Under the pieces are notes generated by a model, which was not told the DNA's origin, did not search any database, and worked only from the letters and a program-made list of their open reading frames with translations. Made by a program: the position numbers and the translations under genes. This document shows positions 59,901 to 64,000 of a stretch of DNA of 64,000 bases, one piece after another. The stretch lies in NCBI RefSeq assembly GCF_036370855.1, contig NC_088099.1, positions 77,169,218 through 77,233,217 on the forward strand, in the 5' to 3' direction. Every line of letters begins with the position of its first letter. Position 1 is the stretch's first letter. Source of the stretch: Dromaius novaehollandiae. Taxonomy: Eukaryota > Chordata > Aves > Casuariiformes > Dromaiidae.

Positions 59901-60419
59901 GCATAACACCTCTCCAGCCATCGAGCCGTATCGCAGTCTGCCACTCCGCATCCTACCTCAGGAGAAGTAGTGCGAAGGGTAAAGCTGCACAGCAGCTTCC
60001 ATCTGAAGCGCTGGTCCAAACAACAGGTCAATCACCTCCTCACCTTATTTGCCCTGAGAGGCTGGAGGAAAAGCAGAGAAATCCTACTCTTCTTACAACT
60101 TTCAGGAAAAGGGAAGGGCAAGTGAAAGACTTTTCAAGAGGAGTTTTTAAATTGCTTTGGTTTAGTTTAAGTAATAATCATAACAGAGTCAGCAAAATAA
60201 CCCCATAGTTCAGAAACACTGATTTACGATACATAAACAGGAACACTGTTTTCCCACTAGAGTAACTACACGGATGATTTGGAGTTCTGTGGGTGGCTGT
60301 CATTATTACCGCATTTTCTTAGCATCGTTTCTTAGGAGAGATCTACAGAGGATTCACTGACCTCGCGCTACTATCGTGTATCATCACCTTGAAGGCCTTA
60401 CACAAGCCTCCTTTGCGGC

Positions 60420-61440
60420 AGGAGGTCACTGGCGAGCAGCGCTTGCGCTCGGCAGCGCCTTCACCCGAACCGGCCCGCGCCGCCGGCGGCCGCTAAAGGC
60501 CAAGTGCTCCCAGTGCCAGGCAGTGGCAGCAGCATTTTAAAGAGACCCCAGGCTCCTTGGGGTCCGGGGCCCTTTGGCGCGGCTGCTGGAAGAGCCTCGC
60601 CCGCGCACCCCGGCACCGCACGGGCGGCGGGGGCCTCCAGGGGGGCTCACGCCGGCACACGGACAGGCGCTGCCAGGGCGGCCCAAGAGCCTGAGTCGGG
60701 TGCGCTTCGGAGGGACCGCTGCTTCGCGGTGCGCCGCCGGGCGGCGTGTCCGTGCGCGGGTCGCGGCCGCACCACTCGCCGCCGACAGAGACCACGCCGC
60801 GCGTCAGCAGCCTGCCCGGCCCCGGCGGCCCCGGCTTCCCCAGGCCCCACCCCCGCGCGCGTGCGGCCGGCACAGCACCACACCGCAGCGCCGGGATTCC
60901 TCTTTTCCCCTTTCCCCTTCTCCGCCTCCTGCAGCTATAAATAGAGCGCGCCGTGCGTGTGTCACGTTCCCATTACGTACGGCTTACGCTGACGCACGGG
61001 GGCGGTGCGCTCCGTGACGTCAGGACGTATCCGGCCAAGCTATAAATAGACTTCCGGTGATGGCTGCCAGGGGAGGCCGGCGGCGGGCCTGAGGTGGTTT
61101 TTGTGGGGGAGCGGCCTGCTTCGTTTCTATGGTCACTGCAGCCCGGTTTCCTCGAGTGCCTTCATAGCGGCGCCGGCCGCGGGGTCGCGCTGGGGGTGCC
61201 AGCGCCGCGCCGCCCCGCGCCCCGCCCCGCCCCGGGAGCCTGCTGGGCCTCGGCTGGGTGGAGGAGAGCTGTGGGCCGGCCGCGGGCCACATCCCGCGTG
61301 GAGCTGGGCTGGGCAGGCCTGGGCTCCCGAGCTGCTCTGCCTTGCTGCTTTGCCGCGGCTGCTTCCCCTGGCCCTTGCTGGTGGTGCCCTGTACAACGTG
61401 CTGCTAATCGCCTCGCTGCTGCCGAGGAAGCAGGTTTCTG
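60420..61440. promoter_or_regulatory. Second distal CpG island
   Basis: CpG-dense DNA with GC boxes, separated from the 59.2-59.9 kb island by about 500 bases of AT-rich sequence. The core promoter elements at 60.93-61.05 kb sit in its middle. Long open frames on both strands are compositional. Confidence 0.75.
60935..61049 (+). promoter_or_regulatory. Inducible-type core promoter: twin TATA/MEF2 elements around CREs
   Basis: Identical agctataaataga 13-mers place CTATAAATAG at 60935-60944 and 61040-61049. Each is at once a TATA box and a perfect MEF2 consensus, CTA(A/T)4TAG. Between them lie CACGTT near 60964, TTACGTAC at 60973-60980, TGACGCAC at 60990-60997, a GC box, and a full CRE TGACGTCA at 61015-61022, 17 bases before the second TATA. 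A CTTCCGG ETS-type site follows at 61051. This layout predicts plus-strand starts near 60,965 and 61,070, pointing away from NR4A3. The downstream gene is not identified. Confidence 0.65.
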
Positions 61441-64000
61441 GGGGCAAGGCAGGATGAAGGCCTGGCTCTATAAAGCATATGCACATGGCAATGTGTTGGG
61501 TTATTCCTAGCTGGGTGTGGGAGCAGCATGTTTAACTGCTCTCAAGTGCCTCAATCTCAAGTCTGCTGGAGTAGGAGAGCTGCATGCTGGCTTCCTCAGG
61601 ATTTGTACTAGGTAGCAAGTGATGCAGCCTTTTCCCCTGTGTAGGCTTGTGGTGTGATTGCATAGCAGGTCCTGAGCCACAGCACTTGCAGCCTTGTGTT
61701 TCAGAATAAACTAGTATTTATTTTCAAGTGCTGACTGTAAGTTAGTAATTCTGTAGTTGCTTTGCAGTCAGACTAAGTCCATGTGCAGTAGAGATGGAAT
61801 GGATAGTAGAAATGGTAACTTCAGCCATCCTTCTGTAGCTGTTGTAGTTTGAGATCTGAAGCCCTAAGAATGGGGTTTGCAACAGATGGAGTAATGTGGA
61901 AAGGGCATTTGCAAGTTCATAGGTGGTAATCTGTGGAAATCAATAAGTATCTTTTTGTCATGCATGTATCTTAATGATTTGGGCAGTCTGGGAAATCAGA
62001 TTCCAGGTCCAGTTCCAGGGCTGTGTATGTATCTAGCTAGCTATTATTTAGAAGTGTAGGTAGTGTATTCCTTTCTACATAGCAACTGTCTCATAGGAGT
62101 AGTTGCAATGATCTTCTAGGAAGTAGGCAGTGTTTTTCTGTAATCCCTTTAGGCTGAGGAGGGAAGTGAACGTAGTTCATGTGTTCTAGGTAAGTGTTCC
62201 AATCACTAGGCTGGTACATGAAAATGGCTGTGATGGCTGATCTCAATGTCATCAGTATGTATTAGGTCCCTCAGGGCTAGGGGTGTAACAAGATAATTCA
62301 TTTTGCGAGCAGCTGTGCTAGCTGAAGATGCTCCTCTCCCTCAGTGGTTTGCTGCCTCTTCTCTGCCAGCGTTACTGCCCCACAGCTCTTGAGTTAATGG
62401 TGGTTAAGGGAGCAGTTGGGTGAACTGTACTAATTTTGCCTGAAGCATGCTAGGGAGGATTCATTTGACCTCTTTTGCTGGCAGACATTTGGATTTAGTA
62501 ATCCATGGCACACAGTGGATAACAACCTTTATGGCAATAATACAATCATCTGACAGTTCCATTTGGAAGAAGGTATCTCTCTGTTACTTTAGGCATAGGA
62601 ATGACTGTCTTGTGAGTTTATGGTATTTCTGGGATGGAGGTGGGGAGACAAATGCCTATCTCAGTGCAGATGGTAGCACCTCTGGATTTCTTCACAACAA
62701 TTCTAGATGTCTTGAGTAACCTCTTTTGGTAAAAACTTTGGCAGGGACAGTGTGATTGCCTCGAATATTTAGGCATCCTAGTTGTGTTCTAAATGCATAG
62801 CGGCAGATCCAAAGATATGCCTAAGTGACTGGCTGAAAAGCCTATTGAAAAACAATTCTGGAAGAAGAAATACAATTCTAGTACTTCAAGCACCATCTCT
62901 CTTTAAAAGCAGCAGTCAGTTGAAGGGCTTAATGAATTAATAATATAAACAAATTGTGTTCTTTTACATATACTTATTCTTTTATTGTTTTGAAATAGTG
63001 TGGCGATAAACAGAATTAGGTAATAGTCTAATTATAAGCTTTCTGAGCTGAGAGGGCATCTCAATTGATTATAGACAATTCCTGTCTCTTACTGCTTGCT
63101 TGCAGTAAGACACCGCGAGCTAGTAAAACTTTCCCCAAAGTATGAATGCCAAGCCATCTAGAGTGCAACTGTCTAGAGTCAGATGAAAAAGATCTAGTTG
63201 TGAACAAGCCTTCAAACTGATCTTCCTTTCAAAAGGTGGTGGAAAGATAATGCCGTAGCTTAATTCCAGGAAGGGTTTGCTTAGTATTTCTGCTCTGTGA
63301 TAGTTCAGAGAGAGAACTTGAGAGAGCTATCACACAATGCCACCAGTGGGCAAAATGGGATCTTTAGATGTATCTGAACAGAAGCTGTTAGCAAGCTGCC
63401 GTAAACTGTTAATGACCTTTATGTCAGCTGATGTCTAAAGGTCTCTTGCAAGATTCAAGGGTTTTACTAGTTGGTGTTTTAAAAGTTTTTGAACAGTAAA
63501 AGTGCATATTTGTGCAGTAAACTCTTATCCCTAGGAAAGAATAGTTTGAGTCAGGATACTTGACGGTATTCTGGGGAAAGCTGACTTTAATACTGTGTCA
63601 CTTCTCTATGCAGGCTCCCAAGGCCTTTAAAAAGAGAATGGAAAAGATTGAAAACTGGAGGTAGTCCTGACAGACCTCAACAAAACCAAAAAGAGGCTAG
63701 TGATTCTCTCAGTTTAAATGCATGGACAGTAATTCTACCAGTGTACTGAATATTGTTTGAATAGAAGATAAGTCAAACAGAACAGGGTTGCAGTTCAAGA
63801 GAAGGCAGACAAAGATGAATAAAATATGGAGCCTTAATGACTTTTTAGGGTATGCTAGAGAAGCAAAAAACTGGTCTTGCTGTTTCCCCAGGCCCAGATT
63901 CCTCTTAATGCTCAGTGCTAGGAGTAAACTCCCTCTAAGATGATGCTCTCTGTAATCAGGTTAATTGATATTGTTCCTGTAATCCCATTGGCAAACAATA
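61440..64000. other. AT-rich DNA downstream of the distal promoter
   Basis: No protein-coding gene recognised. A consensus plus-strand splice donor TCTAG|GTAAGT is at 62189/62190. The 90-codon plus frame at 62,447-62,719 has no known similarity. Confidence 0.6.

Noticed and set aside
61059..61091. ATG GCT GCC reading frame right after the distal TATA box
   Set aside because: Only ten codons before TGA, and the ATG lies about where transcription should start, so it may not be in the RNA.
59071..61510. Open frames up to 246 codons in the distal CpG islands
   Set aside because: Low-complexity composition and overlap with promoter elements; no recognisable protein.
63413..63420. NBRE octamer (TGACCTTT, AAAGGTCA on the minus strand) suggesting autoregulation
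   Set aside because: A given octamer is expected about twice per window on both strands; another occurs at 3568-3575, so no enrichment.

Overview
The window is vertebrate genomic DNA. It has large introns with GT/AG splice sites, AT-rich intergenic sequence, CpG islands and old CR1-clade LINE fragments, with no Alu- or L1-like sequence that I recognised. This fits a sauropsid, most likely a bird; the species cannot be named from the sequence. One protein-coding gene is recognised, NR4A3 (NOR-1), an orphan nuclear receptor of the NR4A immediate-early family, on the minus strand.

Layout. 1-10,190: AT-rich intergenic DNA with short tandem duplications. 10,190-13,060: two oppositely oriented, decayed CR1-clade LINE fragments that still show reverse-transcriptase motifs. 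13,060-about 20,600: more intergenic DNA. About 20,700-22,651: likely NR4A3 3' UTR, AU-rich with two complementary microsatellites. 22,652-43,799: six NR4A3 coding exons, joining in phase to 609 codons plus stop (human NR4A3 is 626 aa). 43,802-52,600: 5' intron, non-coding 5' exon(s) and a broad CpG-island promoter region with clustered cAMP response elements (CREs), a minus-strand TATA box and CArG/MEF2-like sites. 52,650-59,200: AT-rich upstream DNA with one probable CR1 scrap. 59,220-61,440: a second, detached CpG-island pair. It carries a perfect CArG box, a TGACG cluster, a full palindromic CRE and two identical CTATAAATAG (TATA/MEF2) elements on the plus strand. 61,440-64,000: AT-rich DNA with a consensus plus-strand splice donor.

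The promoter architecture (CRE, CArG, MEF2-like, TATA) suits a gene induced by calcium, cAMP and serum signals, and the AU-rich 3' UTR suits a short-lived mRNA. The most interesting unexplained element is the inducible-looking plus-strand promoter at 60.93-61.07 kb. It points away from NR4A3, about 9.5 kb from the proximal promoter region, and no recognisable protein-coding gene follows it in the window. It may drive an undescribed divergent non-coding transcript or act as a distal NR4A3 enhancer. Most other long open frames, especially in GC-rich islands, look like non-coding shadows.
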